Part shown: piece by piece, positions 15,583-22,879 of the stretch
Layout: each line of letters starts with the position of its first letter
Position numbering within the stretch: position 1 is the stretch's first letter
DNA from: a virus
IMG/VR virus record: IMGVR_UViG_3300032278_002546
Span: 1-23,498 of that record
Direction: 5' to 3' (one strand)
Length of the DNA: 23,498 bases
Notes under the pieces: generated by a model
What the model saw: only the letters and a program-made list of their open reading frames with translations
Told to the model about the DNA's origin: nothing
Database searches by the model: none
Translations under genes and position numbers: made by a program

Positions 15583-15920
15583 CAGACGGCCGCCCCGTTC
15601 AGACGGACGCGGCCGGTGGTTTCCCCGGCGCCGCCGCCGACCGCGAGCACCGCAATGCCGATCAGCGTGTTGGAGGCGACCGTGGTCGTGCAGGCCTTGG
15701 CGGTGTTGTCCCAATAGACCTTCGCGCCGACAGTCCACGCCTGGGACGCGGTCTTCGGCAGATCATAGACGCCGGTGAGATTGATCACGCCTTCCGCGCC
15801 ATTGGCGATGGGGCCGGTGGCAACGCCGAAGATCGAGCCGATCAGAACGCCTGCGCCCGAGGCGATATCCGCCTCGGCGGTGATGGTGAGCGTGTTGCCT
15901 GTTGCGATGAAGTTTTTCAT
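15582..15920 (-). CDS. DUF2190 capsid cement/decoration protein
   Basis: This 112-residue protein has the DUF2190 pattern: MKNFIATGNTLTITA, then ASGAGVLIGSIFGVATGPIANGAEGVINLTGVYDLPK (two parts of one segment), VGAKVYWDNTAKACT and LIGIAVLAVGGGAGETTGRVRLNG. DUF2190 proteins decorate the outside of capsids and stabilise them against DNA pressure, taking the role of lambda gpD. The start at 15920 has GGAGAAAG upstream; a longer in-frame start exists but adds unlike sequence. It lies directly after the capsid gene, as usual. Confidence 0.85.
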   Translation of the reverse strand: MKNFIATGNTLTITAEADIASGAGVLIGSIFGVATGPIANGAEGVINLTGVYDLPKTASQAWTVGAKVYWDNTAKACTTTVASNTLIGIAVLAVGGGAGETTGRVRLNGAAV

Positions 15921-15974
15921 GGGCTTTCTCCAGATGAGGGAAAGAAGGGAATGCGGGCCGATCACCGGTCCGCG

Positions 15975-15993
15975 CCGGTCAGGATCAGACCGG
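15975..15993 (-). other. Short hairpin between capsid and decoration genes
   Basis: CCGGTC (15975-15980) and GACCGG (15988-15993) form a 6-bp stem with a 7-base loop, 12 bases past the capsid stop codon in the 84-base gap. There is no T-run. It could stabilise the upstream capsid mRNA or weakly attenuate transcription. Confidence 0.3.
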
Positions 15994-16004
15994 GGCCGGC
16001 AGCA

Positions 16005-17399
16005 TCACGCGATGCCGGGATTCTTATAGAGACCGCGCCAGTCGATGGCCTTGGCGCCGAAATCGTGACGGGCCTTGAACTCGATGCCATCGACCTCGAA
16101 GCCGACGCGATGCTCGGTATAGAGACCCTCCTGACCCGCCAGATAGGCGTATTCCACCGCGCCGAAGGCGGGATCGGTGGCGGCGAACCACGGATCGGGA
16201 CCGGCGGTATTCACCAGCCGGATTTCCTCGACCACCGAGAAGCGGTTCGAATAGGGGTTCACCTCGGCCGTGCTGCCGGGCGTGGTTGCGGCCAGTTGCT
16301 TGTGAATTTCGACCATCCGCTTTCCGGGCGGAACGATGATGTTGCGCGGCAGAACCGTGATCGCCCGGCCGTCCAGATCCTTCTGCACAGCGAAGGCGCG
16401 CAGCATCGCGGTCAGGGACTCCTCGGTGATCGCCGCCGCCGTGCCGAGGTTGCCGTGATTGGCATGAAACAGCGCGGTGCCGTCGCCCATGGCGGGGTTC
16501 GACAGCAGGATCGAATAGAGGATATCCGATTCAAGGTTCGCGGCCGAGGCACCGAAGGACTGGACGACCCGGTCGAAGGCGCGCAGGTCATCGTTGATCA
16601 GCATCTGCCGGCTGAAGCCGATAATGCGGCCATAGGTGGCGATCGCATAGCTTTCCTTGCCCTCGGTCGCGGTGCCATAGGTGAACTCGCCGCCTTCGGG
16701 CACCTTGACCAGATCGGGGGCGTTGCCGATCTGCAGGCGGTCAACGGGCCGGAAATCCCGCACCGTCACCCGCGTGGACCATGCCCCGAAGGTACGCGGG
16801 GTTGCGTCATAGGCGGCGCGCAGCGTCCGGTTGACCACGCTGCTGAGGATCGCCGGGAAGTCTCCGGTGCTGTGGTAACCCGCCGAGCGCATGCCCATGG
16901 CGAAACCTGCGATCTCCATATCGGGCATGGCGGCGGTGTTGACGCCGGCGCGCTCGACGGCATGGCGGGCCAGGTCCATCAGGCTGCGGAACGCGAATTC
17001 CCGCGATTGCGGCGATACCGCATGCAGCGATGGTGCCGCCCTGTGCATGATCGCGTCGGCAACCGCATCGCGATAGGCGGCATCGCCGGTGCCGCGGGCC
17101 TGCGCCGGGGCCAGCTCAATCGTGCGGCCCAGCGGGTTTGCCTCGCCCAGTGCGTCGAGGACCGCCTCGCGGGCGGCATCGATCGAGACGCCGCGTGCGA
17201 TCAGGTCGTTGGCAAGCTCAGAGCCAAGATCATGCCGGGCGCAGAGCGTCATGATGGTGCTGACGCGCTCGCGTTCTTCCGCGCGGATGCTTTCCGCGTC
17301 GGGCGCGGCCGGGGCGGCTTGCGGGATGGCAGGGGTTTGCGCGGGGGCGGGGGTGTTGCGGGTTTCATCAACACCCGCCGCAATGGTGTCTTCAGGCAT
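16005..17399 (-). CDS. Nested scaffold-capsid product from an internal start
   Basis: An in-frame ATG at 17399 (Met198, NMPEDT) is preceded by AAGGA at 17410-17406 with a 6-base spacer, a textbook Shine-Dalgarno inside the protease-capsid gene. Initiation here would give a 464-residue protein containing the scaffold-like region and capsid domain without the protease, analogous in logic to lambda C/Nu3. The ribosome-binding site is visible; its use is inference. Confidence 0.6.
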   Translation of the reverse strand: MPEDTIAAGVDETRNTPAPAQTPAIPQAAPAAPDAESIRAEERERVSTIMTLCARHDLGSELANDLIARGVSIDAAREAVLDALGEANPLGRTIELAPAQARGTGDAAYRDAVADAIMHRAAPSLHAVSPQSREFAFRSLMDLARHAVERAGVNTAAMPDMEIAGFAMGMRSAGYHSTGDFPAILSSVVNRTLRAAYDATPRTFGAWSTRVTVRDFRPVDRLQIGNAPDLVKVPEGGEFTYGTATEGKESYAIATYGRIIGFSRQMLINDDLRAFDRVVQSFGASAANLESDILYSILLSNPAMGDGTALFHANHGNLGTAAAITEESLTAMLRAFAVQKDLDGRAITVLPRNIIVPPGKRMVEIHKQLAATTPGSTAEVNPYSNRFSVVEEIRLVNTAGPDPWFAATDPAFGAVEYAYLAGQEGLYTEHRVGFEVDGIEFKARHDFGAKAIDWRGLYKNPGIA

Positions 17400-17990
17400 G
17401 TTTCGTCCTTTCGTGGTGATCGCGCAGGGGAATTGCCGGGCGTCACTCGGCCCGATCCCGGCGCGCATGCCGGCGCCGGGATCGGCGCCGATGGCGACGG
17501 CAGAGATTTCAAGCGGCTCCCAATCGACCGCGCGATAGAGCGCGCGCTGGCCGCCATCGGTGCGGTCGGCTTTTGCCACCCGCTCGAAGCGATGGACCCG
17601 GTATCCGACCGAGACATTGCGGATGATCCCGGATTTGATGTCGCGCCAGATCGGCTCGACCTCATCGCGCTCTGACAGGCGGATGCGGGCGAAACCGCTG
17701 CCGCCCTCGATGCGGATCGAGCCATTCTCGACCACGCCGAGAATGTCGGTCAGGCGGTGGGACGCATGCGAGTTCAGGAACGGCGCACCGGCGTTCAGGC
17801 GATCCAGCCGCATCGCGTTGGGAGACACGACCAGTTCTTCGTCGAACTCCTCATCCCGCGCCCAGGAATAGCGCCGCACCTGCGCGCCGGTGGTCCAGAG
17901 AACCTCGAATGTGCGCGAGGCGTCATCGACAGATTGCATTGTGCCGGCCCGCCCGATCACGGGCAGGTCGAGAATTTCCTCACTCTCCAT
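16005..17990 (-). CDS. Prohead protease / major capsid protein fusion
   Basis: This 661-residue protein is one polypeptide combining two head functions. Residues about 1-175 form an S78-like prohead protease: LNAGAPFLNSHASH with His75, NVSVGYRV with Ser127 and WEPLEISAVAIGADPGAG. Residues about 200-300 are a Pro/Ala-rich and then charged helical region, suitable as a scaffold or delta domain. Residues about 340-661 are the capsid subunit of the Mu gpT-like / HK97-fold type (MRSAGYHSTGDFPAIL, ATYGRIIGFSRQMLINDDL, ALFHANHGNLG, RNIIVPPGKRMVEIHKQL). The protease should cut out the scaffold during head maturation. An internal ribosome-binding site before Met198 suggests free capsid is also made. 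The start at 17990 follows GGAGA with 6-base spacing. Protease-capsid fusions are known in this phage group. Confidence 0.9.
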   Translation of the reverse strand: MESEEILDLPVIGRAGTMQSVDDASRTFEVLWTTGAQVRRYSWARDEEFDEELVVSPNAMRLDRLNAGAPFLNSHASHRLTDILGVVENGSIRIEGGSGFARIRLSERDEVEPIWRDIKSGIIRNVSVGYRVHRFERVAKADRTDGGQRALYRAVDWEPLEISAVAIGADPGAGMRAGIGPSDARQFPCAITTKGRNMPEDTIAAGVDETRNTPAPAQTPAIPQAAPAAPDAESIRAEERERVSTIMTLCARHDLGSELANDLIARGVSIDAAREAVLDALGEANPLGRTIELAPAQARGTGDAAYRDAVADAIMHRAAPSLHAVSPQSREFAFRSLMDLARHAVERAGVNTAAMPDMEIAGFAMGMRSAGYHSTGDFPAILSSVVNRTLRAAYDATPRTFGAWSTRVTVRDFRPVDRLQIGNAPDLVKVPEGGEFTYGTATEGKESYAIATYGRIIGFSRQMLINDDLRAFDRVVQSFGASAANLESDILYSILLSNPAMGDGTALFHANHGNLGTAAAITEESLTAMLRAFAVQKDLDGRAITVLPRNIIVPPGKRMVEIHKQLAATTPGSTAEVNPYSNRFSVVEEIRLVNTAGPDPWFAATDPAFGAVEYAYLAGQEGLYTEHRVGFEVDGIEFKARHDFGAKAIDWRGLYKNPGIA

Positions 17991-18001
17991 GGTGGTCTCC
18001 G

Positions 18002-19531
18002 TCAGTTATCGCCGCTCGGCGGTGCGGTCGGGTCTGTGGTCTGCACGAGGCCCGCCTTGCTGACCTTGCGCGGGTCGCTGTCGAAGACGAGGCCAGCGGC
18101 ATCGGCCTTCCTGGCGAAATCGGCCCATTCGCTGAGGATTTCCTCAGGGTCATATCCCCGCCGCGCGATCTGTTGCGGCAGGGTCGAGAAGCCTGCGCGC
18201 ACCTCCAGCAGATCGGCCTGCACGTCCTGCAGCGGATTGACACTCTCGAACTTCGGCGGCCCCCATTCCGCAAGAATCTCGACGCCATCCGGCAGCAGGC
18301 CCTGCGACTGTGCCTCCTTGATGAACCAGCGCCAGATCGGCTCGCAGAACATCGGGATCACGGTCTGCCACTGGATCTGCTCAACCATGCGGCGGAATTC
18401 GTTCAGGCCCGCACGGGTGGACGAGAAGTTGGCCTGCGACAGATCGCCGGTCATCATCGCATAGGGCACCCGGAACCCCGCAGCGATGATGTGAAGCTGG
18501 GTCCGGTGCCATTCATAGACGCCGGCCGTCGAGGCAGGCTGGTTGAACTTGATGTCCTTGCCGCCGCGGGCATAGGCGATCAGGCCCGGCTCGAACTGCT
18601 CGACCCGGTTGCCCATCCCGTCCTCGATCACCGGGGCGATGGATTGCTGATCCTCATCGGCACCGAAGACGATGCCGACCAGACAGGCTTCGGTTTTCTT
18701 GCGCACCAGTTCCGCGGTCTGCCAGTCATCCACGTCGCGGATCGCCCGCATGGCCGGGGTGCCCCATGGCACGCCCCGGCTTTGGACCCGCTGGCGTTCG
18801 AACAGATGCGCCACGTCCCGCGCCCTGAGGCGCACCGATTCCAGACGGTGGTTGACAATGGGGTCGTTGTGGCCGGGATGGTCCGGAAACATCCAGTAGG
18901 CGATGCGCCGGCCGTCCCGGTCGGTCTCGATCCCCTGGCTGATCCGGGTTCCATCGGCGCGGTTGTCGAAGCGTGCGCTGTCGAGGTGATCGGCCTCGCG
19001 CAGTTCGATGCGCAGACGCAGATCACGCGCGTGTGCGCCACGACGATAGCGGGCCACCGCGAAGACCTCGCCGCCCTCGATCATCTCGCGCACGGCGAGG
19101 CAGAGAACCCCATGGAAATCCGTGTGTCCATGATCGTCGCAACGGCTGGCCCAGCGCCGCCACAGATCATCGACCTGTCTGTTCAGTGCCGGATCGGGGG
19201 TTGCGGCGCGGGGCCGGATGCCGGTGCCGACGATATTGTTGACCAGCACCTGCACCGCCTGCGCGGCGATGGGGTTGTTGCGCACCAGATCGCGCATGCG
19301 GTCGCGCAGCGTGGCCCCGGCCGCAGCGATTTCCGCATCCGCCGCCGTTCCACCGACTTTCCAGCCTGCCGTTCCACGCCCCCTTGAGGCGGCCTCATAG
19401 CCACGCCGCAGGTTTGAAATCGCCACCCGCGCGGCATAGCGCCGGGCGGCAGAGCGTGGCGAAACCACCGACAAGGCAGCATCCATCAGCCCCCAGCGCA
19501 CGTCCGGGGTGATCTCCTTCGGTCCTGCCAT
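18002..19531 (-). CDS. Portal protein, lambda family
   Basis: This 509-residue protein is a lambda gpB-type portal, of typical length. Recognisable marks are RGYEAASRGRGTAGW near the start, RDLVRNNPIAAQAVQVLVNNIVGTGIRP, WRRWASRCDDHG, EMIEGGEVFAV, DVAHLFERQRVQSRGVPW, and YAMMTGDLSQANFSSTRAGLNEF (given in overlapping pieces of one conserved core). It forms the dodecameric ring at the unique capsid vertex through which DNA enters and leaves. It starts 2 bases after the gpW-like gene. The last 30 residues are loosely conserved and Pro/Thr-rich. Confidence 0.93.
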   Translation of the reverse strand: MAGPKEITPDVRWGLMDAALSVVSPRSAARRYAARVAISNLRRGYEAASRGRGTAGWKVGGTAADAEIAAAGATLRDRMRDLVRNNPIAAQAVQVLVNNIVGTGIRPRAATPDPALNRQVDDLWRRWASRCDDHGHTDFHGVLCLAVREMIEGGEVFAVARYRRGAHARDLRLRIELREADHLDSARFDNRADGTRISQGIETDRDGRRIAYWMFPDHPGHNDPIVNHRLESVRLRARDVAHLFERQRVQSRGVPWGTPAMRAIRDVDDWQTAELVRKKTEACLVGIVFGADEDQQSIAPVIEDGMGNRVEQFEPGLIAYARGGKDIKFNQPASTAGVYEWHRTQLHIIAAGFRVPYAMMTGDLSQANFSSTRAGLNEFRRMVEQIQWQTVIPMFCEPIWRWFIKEAQSQGLLPDGVEILAEWGPPKFESVNPLQDVQADLLEVRAGFSTLPQQIARRGYDPEEILSEWADFARKADAAGLVFDSDPRKVSKAGLVQTTDPTAPPSGDN

Positions 19532-19533
19532 GG

Positions 19534-19737
19534 TCAGCCCCTATGGAAACCGGCAAAGCCCGCCACGGGCAAGGGACGGCCCGATCCGGCTGCCATTTCG
19601 CCCTCGATGGTGCGGATGCGGCTCAGCAGATCGGCGGCCGAGCCGTATTCAAGGGTCTTTCCATCATAGCTGACCCGCAGGGTGCCCGAGGCATAGGCCC
19701 GGCGCAGCGCGTCAAGTTCACTCTCGGTCCAGGCCAT
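19534..19737 (-). CDS. gpW-like head-tail joining protein
   Basis: This 67-residue protein begins MAWTESELDALRRAYASGTL and continues RVSYDGKTLEYGSAADLLSRI, the signature of gpW family head-completion proteins (helix, beta hairpin, helix). It should bind the portal after packaging and provide the platform for the stopper. The start codon shares a base with the terminase stop (TGATG), and the stop is 2 bases before the portal gene, matching the lambda A-W-B order. Confidence 0.88.
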   Translation of the reverse strand: MAWTESELDALRRAYASGTLRVSYDGKTLEYGSAADLLSRIRTIEGEMAAGSGRPLPVAGFAGFHRG

Positions 19738-21722
19738 CAGAACCAGCTTCCTCTTTGTCTCTTGCCCAGCCAGCCCGACGGGCGGGGCGGCGGCGGTTTC
19801 AACGGTTGACGATGCGGTTGCCCGGCCGGGCGCGCATCACTCGTGCCGGGCATGAGCTGCGCGCGCAGATCGTCCCATTTGGCGCCGTCCCAGCGGTCCA
19901 TGCCCATCAGCCAGGCGCAGGCGCGGGCATAGACCCGGCAGTCCAGCGCCTCGTTGCGGTCGCGGGTCTGCTGCCATTCCAGCTTCTGGAACCCCTGCCG
20001 GGTCTTGATGGTCATCAGCTGCTCGGCGGTCAGTTGCTTGGTCCATTCCGCGGTAGTGCCCTTCGGGATATGCACGAAACCGGCCGGCCAGCCGCTGCCG
20101 TTGGCGATGTCCTCGTCTGTCGGCGCGACAAGCCGCAGAAGACGATAGGTCTCGGATTTGAACACTGCGCCTGCGACCTTCCACAGCCGCACCCCGCGCC
20201 GGAACTTGCGCCCGCCCTCGGTCACATCGACATAGCTCGGGCCGTCCACCGGGGTGGAGCGGTCAAAGCCGCCGACGCCCTTGATCGCGATCACCTGGCC
20301 GTGGCCCATCTTCCGGCACCAGCCATAGACCGCATCCGTGGTCGCGCCGTCGCCGGTGTCGATGGCCATCCGGGCCAGCGCCATGCGCGCGCCGCCAGCA
20401 TGGGGCCAGGTCTCGGCCAGAAACCCGGTCAGATCGTCCCAGACCTCCTCGCGGGCCGTGTCGCCTTCCAGCACCACATGATCGACCAGCCAGGATTCAA
20501 GGTTCTCGCCCCAGCCCCAGACGTCGATCTCGATCCGGTCGCGCTGCACATCCGCGCCGGCCGTCAGGATCAGCGCGCGCTGCGGCACCTCCCACAGATG
20601 CCAATCCTCGCGCCGCTCATAAAGGCGCTGCCAGTCCGGGGCCTCGCCGCGTTCCTGCCAGGTCTCGCCCAACACCGTGTTCTTCAGCGTCTTCAGCGCG
20701 GCCTCGTTGCCGACCGCCTGCTCCCAATCCTGCGCGATCTTCGACCAGCTGAGCCAGCCCAGCGGCGAATAGAGGCCGCTGATGTGATACCCAACGATCC
20801 CCGCCGCCTGCGCCCGCTCCAGCATCTCCGGCTCGGCGGTCGGCATCCATGTCGCGCCATTCGCCTCGTCCATCATCTCGGTCTTGTGGCGCTCGGCGAT
20901 GGGTTCATCACAGTGTTCGCAGACATAACGCGCCGTTTCCGGCCGGCCCGGCTGCCAGCGCAGGCGTTCGAACTTCAGCCATTGCAGGGCGCCGCAATGG
21001 GGGCAGGGGACATGGTATCGCTGCTGATCCGACATCTCGTATTCCCGCTCGATCCGGGAGAGGCCCTTCACGGTCGGGGTCGAGGCCAGAAACAGCTTGC
21101 TGCGATGCCCGAAGCTGATCGTGCGCGCCTCGGCCAGCGCGATCGGGTCGCCCTCGCCATCGAGATCGCCCGGATAGGCGTCCACCTCATCGAGAAACAC
21201 CCAGCGCGCCGGCATCGAGCGCAGGCCCACGGCGCTGTTCGCGCCGGTCAGGATCAAGTGCCCGCCGGGAAACCGCTTGCCGAGGATCGTGTTGCCGCTG
21301 TCCTTGGACCGCGACGGCATCACCAGCGCCCGCAGTTCCGGGCTTTCCTCGATCAGCGGGTCGATGCGCTGCTGCGACAGGCGCTTGGCCAGATCTACAG
21401 TCGGCTGGACCGCCAGAAACGGCCCCGGCGCGCGGTGGATGCAGAAGCCGACCCAGTTGTTGCCGCCTTCGGTCGCGCCCACCTGCGCGGCTTTCTGGAA
21501 TACCACCCGTCGCGCCGGGCTGGCCGGCGACAGCGCATCCATGATCGCCCGCATGAAGGGCGTGCGGGCGGTGCGATAGGGCCCGGCCTCGCTTGCCGCG
21601 CGCGAGGACAGGATCCGGTGCCGATCCGCCCATTGGCTGACCGTCAGCGCCGGGTCCGGCGCCAGACCAGCCAGCCAGGCATTGCGGATATCCTCGGCGC
21701 CCTCGAAATCAGCCAGCGCCAC
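19737..21722 (-). CDS. Terminase large subunit, lambda GpA type
   Basis: This 661-residue ATP-driven DNA packaging motor and nuclease carries a Walker A-like loop at about 77-84 (KAAQVGATEG), Walker B at 174-179 (WVFLDE), and a four-Cys zinc ribbon at Cys240/Cys243 and Cys268/Cys271 (CPHC, CEHC). The nuclease domain has Asp391 in TAGADVQRDRIEID and Asp455/Asp458 in AIDTGDGA. YHISGLYSPLGW and LGETWQERGE are family hallmarks. The C-terminus is a Pro/Arg-rich tail. The start is a GTG at 21722, with GGGAGA upstream, overlapping the preceding small gene by 14 bases. GpA-type enzymes normally make cohesive ends, so this phage may be a cos type; that is inference. Confidence 0.95.
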   Translation of the reverse strand: MALADFEGAEDIRNAWLAGLAPDPALTVSQWADRHRILSSRAASEAGPYRTARTPFMRAIMDALSPASPARRVVFQKAAQVGATEGGNNWVGFCIHRAPGPFLAVQPTVDLAKRLSQQRIDPLIEESPELRALVMPSRSKDSGNTILGKRFPGGHLILTGANSAVGLRSMPARWVFLDEVDAYPGDLDGEGDPIALAEARTISFGHRSKLFLASTPTVKGLSRIEREYEMSDQQRYHVPCPHCGALQWLKFERLRWQPGRPETARYVCEHCDEPIAERHKTEMMDEANGATWMPTAEPEMLERAQAAGIVGYHISGLYSPLGWLSWSKIAQDWEQAVGNEAALKTLKNTVLGETWQERGEAPDWQRLYERREDWHLWEVPQRALILTAGADVQRDRIEIDVWGWGENLESWLVDHVVLEGDTAREEVWDDLTGFLAETWPHAGGARMALARMAIDTGDGATTDAVYGWCRKMGHGQVIAIKGVGGFDRSTPVDGPSYVDVTEGGRKFRRGVRLWKVAGAVFKSETYRLLRLVAPTDEDIANGSGWPAGFVHIPKGTTAEWTKQLTAEQLMTIKTRQGFQKLEWQQTRDRNEALDCRVYARACAWLMGMDRWDGAKWDDLRAQLMPGTSDARPAGQPHRQPLKPPPPRPSGWLGKRQRGSWF

Positions 21723-21897
21723 GGATCATCTCCCATCGCGCCTGCCGGATCGCGCAGAGAACCGCCCCGGCCCCTTCCTCATCCGCATCCCGTTGCTCGC
21801 GTGCTTTCCTCGCTCTGATCCGCGCCATTGTCCTGTCGATCAGCACGCCGAACGCCTGCCGACGCCGCGCCTCGGCGCGCCATTCATCGTAAGTCAA
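21709..21897 (-). CDS. Small hypothetical protein between the terminase subunits (TTG start)
   Basis: This 62-residue, strongly charged helical protein has an Arg/Glu/Ala-rich composition (DEWRAEARRRQAFGVL, RIRARKAREQRDADEE). The start is a TTG at 21897 with an excellent GGAGG six bases upstream, which is the main reason to accept it. It overlaps the small terminase gene and the large terminase gene by 14 bases each, filling an otherwise empty 161-base gap, so all three are probably translationally coupled. I do not recognise a family. The position suggests a packaging accessory, but this is only guilt by association. Confidence 0.6.
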   Translation of the reverse strand: MTYDEWRAEARRRQAFGVLIDRTMARIRARKAREQRDADEEGAGAVLCAIRQARWEMIRGAG

Positions 21898-22489
21898 TCT
21901 TCACCTCCGCAAGATCGGCCAGGTGCTGGCGCAGGTAATTGTCCAGAACCTGCTCCATCCGATGGGCATCGACGCCCAGATCGGCGGCCATGTTGGCGGC
22001 TACACGGGCCGGCCAGTTCTGCCAGGCGTCGCGTTCGCGCCGGGCCAGGTCGAAGACCATGGAGGTGGTGCGCGCCCGGTCGACCAGCTCGCCCTTCATC
22101 CTGGCGAGCTTGACCTTGGCGGTCTGCGCCTTCAGCACCTCATTGGCCATCCGCGCGCGCAGGAACGACACCTCGCCGCCCGCGCCGGGATCGGGATCGG
22201 CGCCGGCCTCGCGCAGGGTCTCACCCACCGACTCGATGGCGGCGCGCGGCACCGGCCTGGTCGCGGCGCTGGCGCGCGCGGTGCCGGCCGCCGTCGCCGC
22301 CCCCAGCGCCCGTGCATGAGCGCCGCGCTGCTTGGCCGGGTCGGTCTGCGCGTCCCATTGCCGGTCGGCCGTCACCGGATCGATGCTGCCATCCGGCTCG
22401 AGACTGATGCGCCCCGAGGAGATTGCCTTGCCCACCGCCGTGTGGCTGACGCCGCGATGCGCCGCATATTGACGGCGCGACATGCCCAT
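21884..22489 (-). CDS. Terminase small subunit-like DNA-binding protein (Nu1 role)
   Basis: This 201-residue protein begins MGMSRRQYAAHRGVSHTAVGKAI, a clear helix-turn-helix like that of Nu1-type small terminases and 'elements of external origin' proteins. A GRISLEPDGSIDP segment (the wing) and WDAQTDPAKQRG follow. An Ala-rich linker comes next, then a long helical region from about residue 120 (SFLRARMANEVLKAQTAKVK, LARMKGELVDRA) ending in DNYLRQHLADLAEVKIDLR, probably the oligomerisation and large-subunit contact region. The start at 22489 is preferred because GGAAGGG lies about 9 bases upstream; an ATG at 22522 is also in frame but has no ribosome-binding site. It is the first gene of the late operon and should recognise the packaging site. 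Confidence 0.8.
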   Translation of the reverse strand: MGMSRRQYAAHRGVSHTAVGKAISSGRISLEPDGSIDPVTADRQWDAQTDPAKQRGAHARALGAATAAGTARASAATRPVPRAAIESVGETLREAGADPDPGAGGEVSFLRARMANEVLKAQTAKVKLARMKGELVDRARTTSMVFDLARRERDAWQNWPARVAANMAADLGVDAHRMEQVLDNYLRQHLADLAEVKIDLR

Positions 22490-22531
22490 TCCGCGTAACC
22501 CTTCCGGCTTGTGCCCAAGCATCTGGGCAGA

Positions 22532-22566
22532 TTACATAAAGCAATGATATTGCTGCGATTATGTTA
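22532..22566. promoter_or_regulatory. AT-rich dyad in the divergent intergenic region, candidate operator
   Basis: In an AT-rich island between the leftward late operon and the rightward small genes, AGCAAT-GAT-ATTGCT (22540-22554) is a perfect 6-bp dyad. It is flanked by TTACATAA (22532-22539) and TTATGTTA (22559-22566), which are inverted copies with one mismatch. This looks like a binding site for a dimeric regulator or a cruciform-prone element. No convincing sigma-70 -35/-10 pair was found on either strand. Confidence 0.45.
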
Positions 22567-22636
22567 CACTTCCGGCCTGTGGTGAGCGATTCTGATGGCA
22601 CGAAAACGATGCAGTTCAGACGCCGGAGAGCCCCCC

Positions 22637-22879
22637 ATGACCATCCCCACCCGCGCCGAGAAAGCCCGCCGCAACCATGATGCCGCGCTCGCCGCCTTTC
22701 TCGGCAAGAAGACCGAGATCGACACCATGCTCGCCCGCCTCGCCGCGCTGAGCGACGATCATTTCAACACCAGCCCCGACGCGGTGAACTGGGGCGATGT
22801 CGGCACGCTGGAGCATTACGCGAGCCTCTTGCGCCAGATCACTGACAGTGCCTTTGGCGAAGGGGAGCATGCGCGATGA
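22637..22879 (+). CDS. Conserved hypothetical protein upstream of the DUF3489 gene
   Basis: This 80-residue, mostly helical, charged protein begins MTIPTRAEKARRNHDAALAAF, continues KTEIDTMLARLAALSDDHF and SPDAVNWGDVGTLEHYASLL, and ends RQITDSAFGEGEHAR. The NWGDVGTL-HY-LLRQ-D-AF-EGEHA pattern recurs next to DUF3489 genes in Alphaproteobacteria. The start at 22637 has GGAGAG upstream; a frame extension to 22595 has none. It overlaps the next gene by ATGA, so the two form a small operon. No membrane segment or catalytic motif is seen, and the function is unknown. Confidence 0.75.
   Translation: MTIPTRAEKARRNHDAALAAFLGKKTEIDTMLARLAALSDDHFNTSPDAVNWGDVGTLEHYASLLRQITDSAFGEGEHAR

Noticed and set aside
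14898-17675. Very long plus-strand open frame (over 900 codons) opposite the capsid genes
   Set aside because: It is antisense to well-recognised capsid, decoration and joining genes; its translation is Arg/Gly/Ala/His-rich low complexity, as expected from the complement of GC-rich codons.
19755-21818. Long plus-strand open frame opposite the large terminase
   Set aside because: It mirrors the terminase gene; no recognisable motif, biased His/Arg/Gln composition, no ribosome-binding site worth noting.
22523-22600. Sigma-70 promoter with consensus hexamers for the late operon
   Set aside because: CATAAT-like and TTACAT-like hexamers occur, but no partner hexamer at 16-18 bases resembles consensus; only the dyad is reported.
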